Assembly: GCF_019175345.1 (NCBI RefSeq)
Contig: NZ_CP077717.1
Span: forward strand, 1,216,001 to 1,280,000
Origin: Saccharolobus shibatae B12
Lineage (GTDB): Archaea; Thermoproteota; Thermoprotei_A; Sulfolobales; Sulfolobaceae
Direction: 5' to 3'
DNA length: 64,000 bases
A program made the position numbers and the translations under genes. Positions 1 to 11,297 of this stretch are shown here, one piece after another (the first letter of the stretch is position 1; each line of letters opens with the position of its first letter). The notes below the pieces were generated by a model, which had not been told where the DNA came from, did no database searches, and saw only the letters and a list, made by a program, of their open reading frames with translations.

Positions 1-889
1 AATCGGCCCTTGCGGTAATTATTGTAGCATTCTTTCCACCCAATTCTAGAACAGCTGGTCTCGGCTTTCTATTTATAAACGTCTTTAGTAACCTGTGACC
101 AACATCCCTAGATCCAGTAAATGCGAAACCGTCAACCTCATCCAATGCTGGAGTTACAAGCTCTCCAGGTATTGTGACGTAATTTACTGCTTCAGGTGGG
201 AATCCAGCTCTTCTCATAATGGTTACAAGCATATAGGCTGAAACTGGAGTATCTGATGACGGCTTCACTACTACTGTATTTCCAGTCAGTAGTGCTCCTA
301 AAGTCATTGTGGCAGTAATCGCCAATGGAAAGTTGAATGGAGAAATGATTAACCAAGTACCATAGGGCCTCATTACCGAAAATGCTTTCTCGTTCTTGTA
401 TATTCTACCTTCCATCTGTCTTATGTATCCCCTATTATCCTCCAAAAGCTTAGCGTAATAGAGAAAGTAATCAATGGTTTCGTCTACTTCTGCTATTGCT
501 TCATATCTGTTTTTACCGTTTTCGTAAGTTATTATTGCGGCAAGCTCGAACTTTCTTCTCCTTAGCTCCTCAGCTGCTTTATACGCAAACTCTACCCTAT
601 CTTTCCAATCTGAGTACTGCCAATAATCAAAGGATTTTCTAGCAATCTTTATTGCGTTACGTAAATTAGTTCCATCATCCTTTTGAGTAATTGCGAAAGT
701 TAAACTTGTGTCAACCGGAGTTTTAACTATATACTTGGATGAAAGTTTGATTTCATCCTTACCAATCAAGATAGGATAATCCTTTCCAAGTTCAATATGA
801 TCTAACGCTCTTTCATATTCCTTATGAAATTCCTCCTCCCTTCTCTCCTCTACATATCTTTGATAAGTTTTTTCATTTACAAATACCAT
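1..889 (-). CDS. Aldehyde dehydrogenase superfamily protein, probable 1-pyrroline-5-carboxylate dehydrogenase (3' end outside window)
   Basis: Reading the minus strand from the ATG at 889 gives 296 residues that continue past the left edge. The order of motifs is that of NAD(P)-dependent aldehyde dehydrogenases: an N-terminal oligomerisation part, the segment ISPFNFPLAI, the cofactor-binding VVKPSSDTP, FTGSRDVG, and finally LELGGKN, whose Glu is the general base. The catalytic Cys should lie just beyond base 1. Length and the long N-terminus suit the proline/glutamate-semialdehyde branch, but substrate cannot be read from the sequence. It is divergent from the gene at 983. Confidence 0.85.
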   Translation of the reverse strand, partial: MVFVNEKTYQRYVEERREEEFHKEYERALDHIELGKDYPILIGKDEIKLSSKYIVKTPVDTSLTFAITQKDDGTNLRNAIKIARKSFDYWQYSDWKDRVEFAYKAAEELRRRKFELAAIITYENGKNRYEAIAEVDETIDYFLYYAKLLEDNRGYIRQMEGRIYKNEKAFSVMRPYGTWLIISPFNFPLAITATMTLGALLTGNTVVVKPSSDTPVSAYMLVTIMRRAGFPPEAVNYVTIPGELVTPALDEVDGFAFTGSRDVGHRLLKTFINRKPRPAVLELGGKNATIITARAD

Positions 890-982
890 ATATAATATTT
901 GATAGCTAGGAATATAAGAGACTATTCCACCCACATATTGACTAGGAAAAATATTTAATCTAATTTTTCTCGTTAAATATTA

Positions 983-1576
983 ATGAAAAAAGCTGAGTTA
1001 TTATTCAACGCATACAAGAGTAGGAAGGAAATAGAACCCTTTCCCCTAACTGAAGATGAGGCTAAGAAGGTTAAGGAGGAATTTATAGACATTCTTATAA
1101 ATAGCGAGGGTTTAGGCGGGTATAAATTATCTGGTTTCGGGGAAGGAGTATTGACAAAGGCAATGATAACCAGAGAAAATACGGTAGAATTGTGGTTTAG
1201 AAATCACAAATTAGAAGTTGAGATAGTTGCCCTAGTTGAAAACGGCGAAGTTAAAAGGACATTCCTAGGATTGGAAATCCCAGCTCCAAGGTTTACTACA
1301 TGGGATCTCCCTTCACATTACATTGTTGCAGATAATATCTTTGCAGCTAGGTTATATGTAGGACCAGAAATTGATCCTCCTTTCGGTTCATTTAAGCTTT
1401 ATATAAACGATAAGTTTGTAGGAGAAGGTGAGCCAAAATACAAGCCAGAGGAAAAGGTTAGGGAGCACATGAGGGGTTACGTTTCCTTGGGAGTATTTAT
1501 TGGTCCAACCAGCGTTAAAAAAGGAGATAAGATAAGGGTGGAGGGTAAGAAAAGTATAAGCGTAAGTCTAATATGA
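983..1576 (+). CDS. Hydratase-like protein, possibly 2-keto-4-pentenoate hydratase family
   Basis: A 197-residue soluble protein with no signal peptide or membrane segment. Segments such as [10 protein letters not shown] near residue 46 and [18 protein letters not shown] near 110 recall the MhpD / fumarylacetoacetase-like fold, in which an acyl-enolate is hydrated or isomerised, but the metal-binding ExE pattern is not obvious and the protein is shorter than the usual 260 residues. It lies 26 bases before the phosphorylase-like gene and may be cotranscribed with it. The family assignment is tentative; that it is a real gene is well supported by length and codon use. Confidence 0.6.
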   Translation: MKKAELLFNAYKSRKEIEPFPLTEDEAKKVKEEFIDILINSEGLGGYKLSGFGEGVLTKAMITRENTVELWFRNHKLEVEIVALVENGEVKRTFLGLEIPAPRFTTWDLPSHYIVADNIFAARLYVGPEIDPPFGSFKLYINDKFVGEGEPKYKPEEKVREHMRGYVSLGVFIGPTSVKKGDKIRVEGKKSISVSLI

Positions 1577-1620
1577 GTTGGAAATAGTTTTTTAACCAAT
1601 TATTGAGGAAGCAAAGAGAT

Positions 1621-3018
1621 ATGATTGTAAGTGTTACAGCTGAGCTTGGCTTGGACATTGGTCAAAATTTCGCTGGAGGCTTAGGTATTCTCGAAGGGGA
1701 TAAATTTTACGCTGCATCTAGATTAGGTATTAACTATACAGTAATTACGTTATTTTACAGAAGAGGCTACGTTAACGGAGAGGAAAAACAAAAAGAACTA
1801 TTATCTAATTTAAATAAGGAATGGGAAAGTGAAATTACCCTTGGAGGTCAAAGAATAAAGGTCGAATATTTGGCTTACACTTTAAATACTGCAAAAGCTA
1901 TCTTTGCTAATCCATTAAACACTAACTTTAATGAACAACTTTACGTGGAGAATAGCGACGAGGAGAGGTTTTATAAATGTCTTCTATTAGCTAGGGTTGC
2001 GGAAAATTACATTAACGAAAGAATAGAATGGGATAAGATAAAATACGTCGATATGCAAGAGGCTTGTCCAGCCTTCCTTCCACTCATAAAGTATTTCCAC
2101 AGATATAGAATTATAATTCATACACCTGCACCTTGGGGCCATCCCACCTTTCCCTCATATTTATTTAAAAAGGAGTTCGGTTATGAGTTTCCTCTAGATC
2201 ACGTGGTGATGACAGATATTGGACTTTCATCGTCAATAGAAGGTATTGTAGTATCGAAAAAGATGTTAAAACACGTTGGTAGAACTTTTCCTCAACACAT
2301 GTATAAAATAAGGGCAGTAACTAATGGAGTCGAAATTCCAAGATGGAGACATCCATTACTTAATGACGTTAAAGATCTAGACGACTTCATCAAAAAGAGG
2401 AAGGAAGTTAAAAGAGATAGTATAAAGAAATTGGGAAAGGATACTGATAAACCTACCATAGCTTGGTTAAGGAGGATTACGGCGTATAAGAGACCGGATT
2501 TCATTTTAAGACTAATTGAGGATTTAAAGGACGACGTTTTCTTTATAATAGGCGGATTAGCTCATCCTAAGGATTATTCTGCTGTGGAAATGGAGAGAAG
2601 ATTAAAGGAAATTTCTGAAATGAAAAGCAATGTAATATTTGTAAGGGGTGCTGATGCAAATTTAATGAAACTCGCCATATGGGCCAGTGATATATGGACC
2701 TTTACACCATTCTCCGGTTGGGAGGCCAGTGGTACTAGTTTCATGAAGGCAGGAATTAATGGAGTCCCATCTATAGCGTCTAGAGACGGTGCTGTCCCAG
2801 AGATAATAAATGACGGCTATAATGGATGGCTTTTTGGTGAAGATAGGGAAACTCTTCTTCCATTGAATGTTTACGATGATAACAAAGAGTATGAGGAGTT
2901 TCTCAAAAAGGTCAAGTTAGCGTTAAGTCAATTTTATGAGGTTGGATATAACGCTTATAAGACATTTCCGACCTATTGCGCCATGGATAGGCTCATCAAA
3001 GAGTATGGATATCATTAA
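1621..3018 (+). CDS. Alpha-glucan phosphorylase-like GT-B glycosyltransferase
   Basis: A roughly 465-residue protein. The N-terminal GGLGILEGDKFYAASRLG matches the phosphorylase signature around the first beta-alpha unit, and the C-terminal GWEASGTSFMKAGINGVP followed by SRDGAVPEI corresponds to the ASGTSNMK / DGANVEI block of glycogen phosphorylases (GT35), so glucan phosphorolysis or a related glycogen reaction is likely. Archaeal members are this short. An in-frame TTG at 1603 would add six residues, but the ATG at 1621 has GAGG about a dozen bases upstream and is preferred. Glycogen metabolism fits the neighbouring gluconeogenic PEP carboxykinase and GH12 gene. Confidence 0.75.
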   Translation: MIVSVTAELGLDIGQNFAGGLGILEGDKFYAASRLGINYTVITLFYRRGYVNGEEKQKELLSNLNKEWESEITLGGQRIKVEYLAYTLNTAKAIFANPLNTNFNEQLYVENSDEERFYKCLLLARVAENYINERIEWDKIKYVDMQEACPAFLPLIKYFHRYRIIIHTPAPWGHPTFPSYLFKKEFGYEFPLDHVVMTDIGLSSSIEGIVVSKKMLKHVGRTFPQHMYKIRAVTNGVEIPRWRHPLLNDVKDLDDFIKKRKEVKRDSIKKLGKDTDKPTIAWLRRITAYKRPDFILRLIEDLKDDVFFIIGGLAHPKDYSAVEMERRLKEISEMKSNVIFVRGADANLMKLAIWASDIWTFTPFSGWEASGTSFMKAGINGVPSIASRDGAVPEIINDGYNGWLFGEDRETLLPLNVYDDNKEYEEFLKKVKLALSQFYEVGYNAYKTFPTYCAMDRLIKEYGYH

Positions 3019-3045
3019 ATCTTAAGTGCCATCCAAAGAAGCTCA

Positions 3046-3949
3046 AGAGACTGTCCCGAACGCAAAATAATTGAATAAAGATAGCTAGAGAGAAATATTG
3101 TATTATGAACCATAAGGAATGAAATACAATTTTATCTTTCAGTATAACGTGAGATTAAACTTATACTGTAAAAGAAAATAACCAGTAGTAGAGAAAAACA
3201 GAATTTTCCACATAGCCCACACTACCTCGATCAACTCTCGCGGTACAAAGTTAGTGGGCTAACTGACTCTCGGGAACCCGCGACAACACTGAGGTATAGA
3301 TCGAGGAGTTGTAGATCAACGCGATAACGTAGCCGAAGAGCTCCACCATATCCTTTTCAGTCGCGTAAGGTCTCCAATACCTTTTCAAGAAAATCCCGAA
3401 GAACTCAACATAACGCCTAAAACTTGGAAAACCTATCAACCATGTTGAAGCTTTCCCGACGAAATCCCTATCAACTACCCTGTAACCGCTGTGGAAGAAG
3501 CCGACCTTGTTGTCGGGGAAATTGGCAAGTTTCACTTGAATTTCGTGTATTAACATTGTGGGCGACATGAGAGTGAAGACCTTGAAGCCGAAGTAACTCC
3601 TATTCCTCTTCTTGGTGAACTCTCCCTTGAACCTTCTCCTAACCTTGCAGTTCATATATTGGTAAAGTAGTTTGGCTGCCTCCTTGTACTTTCCCTGCCT
3701 TAGGCTCAGTTGGAATTTCTTCCACAAGGTCTCTTTATTCCTCTTCCCGAAGGGTACTTCGATCAGAAAGGAGTCAGCCCTAGAGCTTCCCGACTTTGCC
3801 GAACAATGCACTACTTGGTAAGTAGTCAACAAGTCCGCTCAACTTCAGCTCCAGCTCCTTGGAGAAGTCATTGAATACTTTCTTGATTTTTCCCCTAAAT
3901 TTCTTTGCCCTTCTGTGGATCTCCGATTTAGACTTGCATTCCCCTAGGA
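3046..3949 (-). mobile_element. Truncated IS5-like insertion sequence (right part only)
   Basis: It begins with the terminal motif AGAGACTGTCCC, shared with the fuller copy at 35622-36895, and similarity to that copy stops abruptly at CCCCTAGGA near 3949. The transposase 5' half and the other inverted repeat are therefore missing. The remaining coding part is listed separately. It ends a few bases short of the 3' end of the GH12 gene. Confidence 0.8.
3251..3949 (-). pseudogene. IS5-like transposase, C-terminal fragment with frameshift
   Basis: Two overlapping minus-strand frames (3251-3832 and the part before it, to about 3949) together give the C-terminal two thirds of the transposase seen at 35.8-36.7 kb and, from its other end, at 63.6-64 kb. 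The SSALFGK segment and RADSFLIEVPF segment, contiguous in the parent, are in different frames here, so a base has been gained or lost near 3800. DDE chemistry is presumed for this family; family assignment to IS5 is inferred from size, short terminal repeats and protein length. Confidence 0.7.
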
Positions 3950-3975
3950 GCAAGAGATATATCATAATTGAGATC

Positions 3976-4944
3976 TTAGGAGAGTATCCATATTCGCCAT
4001 GAATACAAATAGTAACCCATTATTGCAGTACCGTGATTATCACTGAACTCCATGCCAACCTGTATTGCATCTAAATAGTACGTATTTGGATTATATATAT
4101 TCATCCCTGCGTTCTCAATAAATTGGCCCATGTTTTTCAATATATAAGCTATGGGTACTCCAAATTCCGCTTTGCGTTCTTTTAAGGGTGACAAAAAGTA
4201 AACTCCAGTCCAACCATTGGCAGAACCAGTTCTAGGCAATACGTATACTTCCCAACTCAAGTTCTGGATCTTACCATTTATAAGTGTTGGGATTGTCATG
4301 TTGCCGACATATATGAAATATGGAACATGGGACAAGTTTTCGGTCCAATACATCCAAATCATTATTTCAAAATCGCCATATTGTAAAGAAGTTATGTTGG
4401 GATTTTGGGAAAGCCAAATATCATAGGAGAAATCGTCAATACTCCCATTAATGAGGTAAACGGAGTAATTAAGAATTGAGTAGAAGTTAGATAAATGGGA
4501 AACAATCATAGGCAAGTAAAGGGACTGAAGTTGTGCTGTTCTATACTCAAATGGCCACCACAATTCTTGACCGTACATTAAACCTGGATAACCATCAACC
4601 ACGTTCAACGAAATCTTGTTTATTTGAGATAGATTTATCGCTACGTGTAAATAATTATTATTAAACGTCATGTTAACGTTTCCTAAAGCATATCCTATAT
4701 TCCATAAAAAGGGTGAAGCCATCAAAGTGGCATTTGTAGACGAGTTCACTATTACTAAAGCATCTGCGTAATTACCGGAATAGTTCGCAACTATATTGAA
4801 AGAGTGATTACGACCAGGGAACAAGGCGTAAATATTAGTGCTTTTAGTTAAACTAGTATTTTGTTGAAACTTGTCAAATTCTAGAAACGCAATTATGCCA
4901 AGAATGATTATTACCACGACTAGTATGGGAATTAGCTTATTCAT
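3976..4944 (-). CDS. Secreted glycoside hydrolase family 12 endoglucanase
   Basis: 322 residues starting with a hydrophobic signal/anchor (residues 4-22, very Ile/Val rich), then a Thr/Ser/Asn-rich domain with many N-x-S/T sequons. The GH12 core is recognisable: [10 protein letters not shown], then [10 protein letters not shown] with the nucleophile Glu at about residue 191, and near the C-terminus IQVGMEFSD with the acid/base Glu at about 299. Extracellular hydrolysis of beta-glucans is therefore expected. S. solfataricus has several such enzymes. Its 3' end abuts the truncated IS, but the domain looks complete. Confidence 0.8.
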   Translation of the reverse strand: MNKLIPILVVVIIILGIIAFLEFDKFQQNTSLTKSTNIYALFPGRNHSFNIVANYSGNYADALVIVNSSTNATLMASPFLWNIGYALGNVNMTFNNNYLHVAINLSQINKISLNVVDGYPGLMYGQELWWPFEYRTAQLQSLYLPMIVSHLSNFYSILNYSVYLINGSIDDFSYDIWLSQNPNITSLQYGDFEIMIWMYWTENLSHVPYFIYVGNMTIPTLINGKIQNLSWEVYVLPRTGSANGWTGVYFLSPLKERKAEFGVPIAYILKNMGQFIENAGMNIYNPNTYYLDAIQVGMEFSDNHGTAIMGYYLYSWRIWILS

Positions 4945-5060
4945 AGGTATTACTTACTTTGGCGGTTTTAAAAAATTAGTAGGTTAATGCTATTTACGCT
5001 CCTAAAAAGTAGGATAACTTATGTTAAGGATTATAAATTAGTTTATAAGTACATTATATT

Positions 5061-5692
5061 ATGGTATCGGCTTTCGATAAATACGCAGAGGAATATGATT
5101 CTTGATTTGTGAAAAATCAAAACGTATTATTCTCCGAAGCTCTTCTGATAGAAGAAATGGGAAAGAAAATCTTGAGTGTAGGTTATGAGAGCAGTGTTTA
5201 CCCGTGGCGTAATTTATCCTTACTTTTAATTACTTCTAATTCCGCCACGGCGCCCCTCTTAGGGGATCATACACGGTCACCCTCAACTCATTGGGGCTAG
5301 TCGAGGGAAACACCATTACCCTCCCATCCACCTTTTATCACTCCCAAAACCTCGTGAGCAGAGCCCGTCATCAGTAGGGAGATCATCAATATATGAATCT
5401 GATGTAATACTATATAAACATATCCATGGCAAAAATGATATTGAGAAGTGATTAAGAATAACTAACAGTTACACAAAAATTCTACAGTCTTTTCGAATAT
5501 ATTCTAAAAGATAAGGGGATTGGAATTGAGGACTGCGTAGAACCTTCCGAAATGGGTAAGATAGCTGAGAAGAGAGGGATAAAAGTGAAAAGAGCCTACG
5601 CTGAGGAATTACCAATTGAGAGTGAGAGTTATGATACGGTACTTCTGAACGGAGTTATACACTACTTAAAGGACCCAGTTAAATCACTATAA
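5061..5692 (+). pseudogene. SAM-dependent methyltransferase, disrupted
   Basis: ATG at 5061 opens a frame (SAFDKYAEEYDS) that meets TGA at 5103, where relatives would have Trp, continues in frame to about 5190, is then split by the 300-bp element 5193-5492, and resumes as LFEYILKDKG ... YAEELPIESESYDTVLLNGVIHYL up to 5692. The latter is the motif II/III region of class I methyltransferases. The glycine-rich motif I and the C-terminus are missing. Nonsense mutation, insertion and truncation all mark it as dead. Confidence 0.75.
5193..5492. mobile_element. 300-bp repeat element, copy 1
   Basis: This block and 18208-18506 have the same extent and start/stop at the same bases (AGTGTTTACCC ... 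CTACAGTCTT), so they are copies of one element with defined ends. Near the left end it can form a stem (CCGTGGC ... GCCACGG). The minus strand encodes a short frame (GFAHEVLG, PNELRVTVYDPL) that looks like a vestige of a larger protein. I do not recognise the parent element. It sits inside a methyltransferase gene. Confidence 0.65.
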
Positions 5693-5850
5693 AGTAGATA
5701 AAAAGAGTGATAAAACATAACGGTAATATAATATTATGCTGAGTTACTGATGAGGTACCTTATGGATTACATTAGAGGAAATTAGAGATGAACTACAAAA
5801 ATCACACTCTAGTGCAAAAATAGGTCTTTAAATTATTCATTATTCCATAA

Positions 5851-7026
5851 ATGGTAAGTTTTATAAACTTTAAACTTTCAGAAAAAAGCATGAACTGGAA
5901 ATTAGTAGTCTTGGCAATCGGGATGTCGTTAACCTTTTGGGATATATTCAACGTTCCGTACATTATAAATTACGTTAGCAAGCAGTTTGAAGTCTCTACA
6001 GTTATCGCTAACTTACCATTATCTGCTGAAATGATTGGATATGCAATTGGTGGAGTGATAAACGGATTGCTATCATCATTCAAGGGAAGAAAAATTGGGT
6101 TATTAACTTCCATGGGACTTGTATCATTAGGATCTCTAATTGGCTTTTTATCGCAAACGTTTTCATGGATAATCATAGCAGAGTTCATTATAGGATTAGG
6201 AATAGAAGGAGAAATCAGTGTAGTGCCAGCTTATATATCAGAAACCGTATCTGCTGAAAGGAGAGGTAGGGCAGTTGGGTTAGTTACAGCCTCAGGCTTT
6301 TTAACAACGTTAATTGTGGGACCTATTGCAGTAGCCTTAGGAGGCGAATGGAGATTACTTTTCTTGGCCGGACTTCTAGTTTCTCTGATTGCGTTAATTA
6401 CTAGGGTTTGGCTGCCTGAATCTCCAATGTGGATTGCCAAAAAGGAGATGAAGTTAAGCTGGGATTTCGGAATCCTCATGATGACTATCGTTTGGTTCTT
6501 AAGCTATTTTACGGGTTACGCATTATTTTCTGATCCCATCTTTAGCTTTATTAGCTCTCACGGTTTTACTAATACTGCGTTGTACTTCACTTATATTCTA
6601 TATGGTGATCCTCTGGGTGTTGTAATTGGTACGTTATTGAACGATAACTTTGAACGTAAATGTAGCGTATCATTAGTAAACGTTCTAGCTGGTGTGGTTA
6701 TAGTAGCGTGGTTTTTCAGTAGTGGTTCTCTGATGCTAATAATGGGATTTATGGAAATGTTCTTGCAGGGCTTCAAATTCCCCACAATGTACGCTTACAC
6801 TGCTGAAATTTTTGGAACGAGAATTAGAACTTTAGGTTATGGTATTGCTGATGGTATTGGACACTTAGGCGGTGCAATTGGTCCAATAATCTTTTCCTTA
6901 GCGTATGTCAACATGCAATTATTATCATTTATAGTTTTAGCAGTTGTAGCTGGTATTGCAGGGACTATAGTTGGCATATGGGGAATTAGAACTACTGGAA
7001 AACCATTAGAGAGTATTAAAGGATAG
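5851..7026 (+). CDS. Major facilitator superfamily transporter (sugar/organic acid porter type)
   Basis: 391 residues with about 12 hydrophobic helices. The MFS signature between helices 2 and 3 is present as GLLSSFKGRKIGLL, and an RRGRAVG motif follows helix 4, as in the metabolite:proton symporter branch. The C-terminal half repeats the pattern weakly (NDNFERKCSV). An internal ATG 39 bases downstream (MNWKLVV) is an alternative start because the first 13 residues are not part of the fold. A T-rich run directly after the stop suggests transcription termination. Substrate unknown. Confidence 0.85.
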   Translation: MVSFINFKLSEKSMNWKLVVLAIGMSLTFWDIFNVPYIINYVSKQFEVSTVIANLPLSAEMIGYAIGGVINGLLSSFKGRKIGLLTSMGLVSLGSLIGFLSQTFSWIIIAEFIIGLGIEGEISVVPAYISETVSAERRGRAVGLVTASGFLTTLIVGPIAVALGGEWRLLFLAGLLVSLIALITRVWLPESPMWIAKKEMKLSWDFGILMMTIVWFLSYFTGYALFSDPIFSFISSHGFTNTALYFTYILYGDPLGVVIGTLLNDNFERKCSVSLVNVLAGVVIVAWFFSSGSLMLIMGFMEMFLQGFKFPTMYAYTAEIFGTRIRTLGYGIADGIGHLGGAIGPIIFSLAYVNMQLLSFIVLAVVAGIAGTIVGIWGIRTTGKPLESIKG

Positions 7027-7226
7027 TATTTTTTGTTATTTTTACTTCTGATTTTCTATATACAAGTGTTATTCTTAATAAAGTATGATTAACTTGGAGA
7101 TCGTAAGCCAAGATGCAATATCATAGCAACACACTATTCAATTTTATTTCAATCTCAAATTTTAAAATCTTCACAGCAGGATTTGAAAGACCAACATTTA
7201 AGATATCCTTTGTCACATATCATATT

Positions 7227-7970
7227 ATGGCAAAAATCCTCTCTGAAAGAAGAAAAGACGTTTGTTGGATCACATTAAATAGACCAGAAAAGTTAAATGC
7301 CCTAGATAAGGAAAGCTGGAGTCTCTTAGCAAAACACTTGAGGGAGTGTAATAGTGATCAGTCAATTTCAGCAATAGTCTTAACTGGCAATGGAAGAGCT
7401 TTCTCCGCAGGAGATGATATCAACGCCATGTTAGAGTTGAAGGACCAAAGAGATGCCCTAGACTTCTTCAACACTTTATATAGTGCAATTGAAAGTCTAG
7501 TGGATTTGAAGAAGCCATTATTATGTGCAGTTAATGGGCTTGCTTATGGCGGTGGTTGCGAGATACTGCTTTTCTGTGATGTGATAATTTCAGTTGAAGA
7601 CGCTACTTTTTCAATTCCAGAAGGAAAGTTGGGGTTAATTCCGCCAATGGCAATATCAGTAGGTTATTCAATATTGGGTAGATCAATTACTAGGCTAGTA
7701 TTAACTGGAGATTCCATAACTGCTGAAGAGGCTAAAACTATAGGGCTCGTTGATATAGTGGTCAAAAGGGAAGACCTTTATACAGAAGTTGAGGAACAGT
7801 TAGAGAAAATCAAGAGTATTGATATGAATTCTATTATGACGATGAAGTATTGGTTGAAAAACGATAAGGAGAAGATAAGAAATGCAGTCATGGAGTTGGC
7901 GTTAATGTCATTGGGGGATTCCGCAAAAAAGAGAATGGATGAATTCATAAATAGAAAACGAACACGATAA
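7227..7970 (+). CDS. Enoyl-CoA hydratase / crotonase family protein
   Basis: 247 residues from the ATG at 7227. The frame is open further upstream to 7113, but the conserved fold begins at AKILSERRKDVCWITLNRP, so the upstream part is untranslated. Crotonase hallmarks: NRPEKLNAL near residue 20, FSAGDDINAM forming the first oxyanion-hole segment, and AVNGLAYGGGCEI the second. The expected Glu of typical hydratases is seen in EGKLGLIPP. Role in fatty-acid or 3-hydroxypropionate/4-hydroxybutyrate type CoA chemistry is possible; the exact reaction cannot be told. A TATA-like TTTAAGATA lies about 26 bases before the ATG, consistent with a leaderless mRNA. Confidence 0.85.
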   Translation: MAKILSERRKDVCWITLNRPEKLNALDKESWSLLAKHLRECNSDQSISAIVLTGNGRAFSAGDDINAMLELKDQRDALDFFNTLYSAIESLVDLKKPLLCAVNGLAYGGGCEILLFCDVIISVEDATFSIPEGKLGLIPPMAISVGYSILGRSITRLVLTGDSITAEEAKTIGLVDIVVKREDLYTEVEEQLEKIKSIDMNSIMTMKYWLKNDKEKIRNAVMELALMSLGDSAKKRMDEFINRKRTR

Positions 7971-8102
7971 AGTTTTAACTAGATTCATCTATATAAATGT
8001 TAATATCATAATACGTTAGATAATTGTCAGTAAAGGTACTATGTTAAATAACATTATAATATTTAATAATATGTTAAACATATTTATATTTTATGTGATA
8101 GC

Positions 8103-9146
8103 ATGAGAGCAGTTAGATTAGTGGAAATAGGAAAACCTCTCGTTTTAAAAGATATAGATATACCTAAACCTAAGGGAGCACAAGTTTTGATAAAAGTAGA
8201 GGCAGCAGGAGTTTGTCATTCTGATGTCCACATGAGACAAGGAAGATTTGGGAATTTAAGAATAGTAGAAGATTTGGGTGTCAAATTGCCGGTAACTTTA
8301 GGTCACGAGATTGCGGGAAAAATTGAGGAAGTTGGAGATGAAGTTGTTGGATACTCCAAGGGCGATCTAGTTGCGGTTAATCCTTGGCAAGGAGAAGGAA
8401 ATTGTTACTATTGCAGAATAGGGGATGAGCATATGTGTGATTCTCCTAGATGGTTGGGAATTAACTATGATGGGGCTTATGCAGAGTACGTATTGATACC
8501 CCATTATAAGTATATCTACAAGCTGAGAAGGCTTAATGCAGTAGAGGCTTCGCCGTTAACTTGTTCTGGAATAACCACGTATAGGGCAGTTAGAAAAGCG
8601 TCCTTAGATCCAACTAAGACATTACTAGTAGTGGGGGCTGGCGGAGGATTAGGAACGATGGCAGTTCAGATAGCCAAAGCTGTTAGCGGGGCAACGATAA
8701 TAGGTGTAGATGTGAGGGATGAAGCAGTAGAGGCTGCTAAGAGAGCTGGAGCTGACTACGTAATAAATGCGTCAATCCAAGATGTCTTGGTGGAGATAAG
8801 GAGGATAACTGAAGGGAAGGGTGTTGATGCTGTAATAGACCTAAATAACTCCGAGAAAACGCTTTCGGTTTACCCTAGGGCTTTGGCAAAACAAGGCAAA
8901 TACGTAATGGTAGGATTATTTGGTGCCGATTTGCACTTCCACGCACCTTTAATAACCTTGTCGGAAATACAGTTTGTAGGCAGTTTAGTTGGGAACCAAT
9001 CAGACTTTTTGGGGATAATGAGATTAGCGGAGGCTGGTAAAGTTAAACCAATGGTAACTAAAACCATGAAATTAGAGGAGGCAAATGAGGCAATTGATAA
9101 CTTGGAGAATTTCAAGGCTGTCGGAAGGCAAGTGCTCATACCATAA
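8103..9146 (+). CDS. adh: Zinc-containing NAD-dependent alcohol dehydrogenase
   Basis: 347 residues, nearly the same protein as the well studied S. solfataricus ADH. Catalytic zinc ligands are Cys38 (GVCHSD), His68/Glu69 (LGHEIAG) and Cys154 (PLTCSGIT); the structural zinc uses Glu98, Cys101, Cys104 and Cys112 ([18 protein letters not shown]). The Rossmann dinucleotide site is [12 protein letters not shown]. It oxidises primary and secondary alcohols or reduces aldehydes in the cytoplasm. The region just upstream is extremely AT-rich. It converges with pckG. Confidence 0.97.
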   Translation: MRAVRLVEIGKPLVLKDIDIPKPKGAQVLIKVEAAGVCHSDVHMRQGRFGNLRIVEDLGVKLPVTLGHEIAGKIEEVGDEVVGYSKGDLVAVNPWQGEGNCYYCRIGDEHMCDSPRWLGINYDGAYAEYVLIPHYKYIYKLRRLNAVEASPLTCSGITTYRAVRKASLDPTKTLLVVGAGGGLGTMAVQIAKAVSGATIIGVDVRDEAVEAAKRAGADYVINASIQDVLVEIRRITEGKGVDAVIDLNNSEKTLSVYPRALAKQGKYVMVGLFGADLHFHAPLITLSEIQFVGSLVGNQSDFLGIMRLAEAGKVKPMVTKTMKLEEANEAIDNLENFKAVGRQVLIP

Positions 9147-9197
9147 AAAAACTTAACTTATTTTATGAAACCGGATCTTAAATAAGATAAAAGCTAT

Positions 9198-11012
9198 TCA
9201 AGCTTTTTCCAATTTAAATGGAGATACTGAATCACCATACTTGCTAATATAATCAATAATTCTCTTTCTTTGCATTTCTAATTCATCAATAACCTCAGAG
9301 GGAATATCCTCAAATTTAAGGTAAATCCCAATTATGCGCTCTGTTTTCTCTAAGTATCTTCTCAATTTTATTGTAAATTGCTTCTCATAATCTTCCTTAC
9401 TATACTCCTTTCCTAAAACTCTTTTGTATAGAGCTTTTAGATCTTCATAAAATGGTATGAAGCCAATAGGCGTATAGATTGCATCAGTAGTTTCCTCCAC
9501 TCTCTTTGCAGCCCAGCTAACCCATATTCTCTTGTCCTCCTTTGAATTCAAGAATTTATTATTTTCATCTTTTAGAAAATAATTAAACCCAAATATTTTA
9601 GGACTTCTCCTTAATCTTTTACCGAAATTCAAATAGTTTCTTAAATACCTACTGAGCGAGATGGGCATAAAGTCTAAAATCGCCATTGGATTAAACTCTA
9701 ACTCATCGGATTTCCCGATTACAGCTGAGGTTCTAGCAGACTCCATTGAAGCTCCAATAGTCACAACTCCATGAGACCATGAGAAGGCCTCAACAACTGG
9801 AATAAGAGTACTGTAGTCTCTTACACCAAATATTATGCCATCTATAACGACACCATTTGGATTATCCCAATTTCCATCTAAATTCTGGAATGAAGTTAAA
9901 GGAACAGTAAACCTAGCGTTTGGATGGGAGGCTGGCTTGCCGCTATCCCTACTCCATCTTCCCTCATAGTTATACCCCTTTTCTGGTTTTGGTAATTCAC
10001 TTCCCTCCCAGTACACATCACCATCTTCAGTCATTAATACGTTAGAGAATATTACTTCTCCAGGTTTGTGGAGGACTTCCCATATTATTGGATCGTCCCT
10101 AGCATTTATACCTTGTATAATGCCGAAAACTCCAATTTCTGGATTTACTGCTTTAGGAAAGCCGTCAAATTCCCTTATAAACGCTAAATCATCGCTTATT
10201 AGACTCCCAATCATGGAAGTAGAGGTCTTTCCACTTCCTGAAGGAAATGAAGCTGTGAAGTAGTGTGTACCCTTATCTCCATTGAACCCCACTATAGCCA
10301 TGTGCTCGGAGAGCCAGCCCTCCTCTACAGCTTTCATTATTGTTAACCTTAAAGCTAATTTCTTTAAGCCCACACTGTTACCGGCGTAAGTGGTGTTAAC
10401 ACTATAAACAGTATTATCCGCTAGGTCAATCATTATTCTCCTTTTTCTTATATCTAGTTCTCCCTTTGAGTGGACAAATCTCAAAAACTGCTTATTATTA
10501 TTAAAATCTTCAAATGCATTTCTATATAATATATTTTCACTATGAATAACGTACGGAGAATCAGTCACTTGAACTGCTAAAATTTGGAAGGGAGAATTTC
10601 TAGGACCAAGAGAATAAAATCCCACATACATTTCTCTACCCCTCATTGATCCCTTAAGTAAAGCTAGGATCTCATTTAAACCCTCATTTCTAGGTTTAGT
10701 ATTAACATAGGGGATCTTAGTATCAGTAAGTATGAATGTATCCTCTCTAGCCCTAGCTTGATCTAAAGGGTGATCAAAATGTATAGTATGTCCACTAGTC
10801 TTTAGTTTACTCTCTTCCCCGCTTTCCAGAGCCTTTTTCCTTATATACTCTTTCTCCCCATTGCTTCCAGTTATAAGATGTACACTATCCGGTTCGCATA
10901 ACTTAACGACGTTACTTAAAAATTCAATTAATCGATAATTATTTAGAGATTCTAATTTTTTTAATGCATCTCCATGAACTAAATCATTTAAAAAATCTAA
11001 ACTAACCTTCAT
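9198..11012 (-). CDS. pckG: Phosphoenolpyruvate carboxykinase (GTP)
   Basis: 604 residues, the usual length for the GTP-dependent enzyme, which interconverts oxaloacetate and phosphoenolpyruvate in gluconeogenesis. The kinase P-loop FPSGSGKTS is near residue 260, preceded by the substrate-binding [10 protein letters not shown] segment; [15 protein letters not shown] near residue 360 and [15 protein letters not shown] near 395 are typical PEPCK_GTP blocks. Convergent with adh with only about 50 bases between stops; divergent from the small gene at 11298. Confidence 0.95.
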   Translation of the reverse strand: MKVSLDFLNDLVHGDALKKLESLNNYRLIEFLSNVVKLCEPDSVHLITGSNGEKEYIRKKALESGEESKLKTSGHTIHFDHPLDQARAREDTFILTDTKIPYVNTKPRNEGLNEILALLKGSMRGREMYVGFYSLGPRNSPFQILAVQVTDSPYVIHSENILYRNAFEDFNNNKQFLRFVHSKGELDIRKRRIMIDLADNTVYSVNTTYAGNSVGLKKLALRLTIMKAVEEGWLSEHMAIVGFNGDKGTHYFTASFPSGSGKTSTSMIGSLISDDLAFIREFDGFPKAVNPEIGVFGIIQGINARDDPIIWEVLHKPGEVIFSNVLMTEDGDVYWEGSELPKPEKGYNYEGRWSRDSGKPASHPNARFTVPLTSFQNLDGNWDNPNGVVIDGIIFGVRDYSTLIPVVEAFSWSHGVVTIGASMESARTSAVIGKSDELEFNPMAILDFMPISLSRYLRNYLNFGKRLRRSPKIFGFNYFLKDENNKFLNSKEDKRIWVSWAAKRVEETTDAIYTPIGFIPFYEDLKALYKRVLGKEYSKEDYEKQFTIKLRRYLEKTERIIGIYLKFEDIPSEVIDELEMQRKRIIDYISKYGDSVSPFKLEKA

Positions 11013-11297
11013 GTTTTATTTATAGTATTTAAGAGTATAAATGCTTTCCTTTTAACAAGTTATAATCAATCATTTAATAACCCGTCATCAAATGATACCT
11101 CTTCTTTTATAAGCTATAAATCTCTTACTTAGCTGAGAATTATGCTGAAGCTATAATCTTTATGCTTTTTATCATTCAACTTTTTTTAATTTTTACGGAA
11201 TTATCCAGATTTAGGTTTAAACATTTCATGTCTAATATAAATATAGGGCCATAAGATTTAAAAATTAGAAATACTACTTATACATTAGTGATGTTGT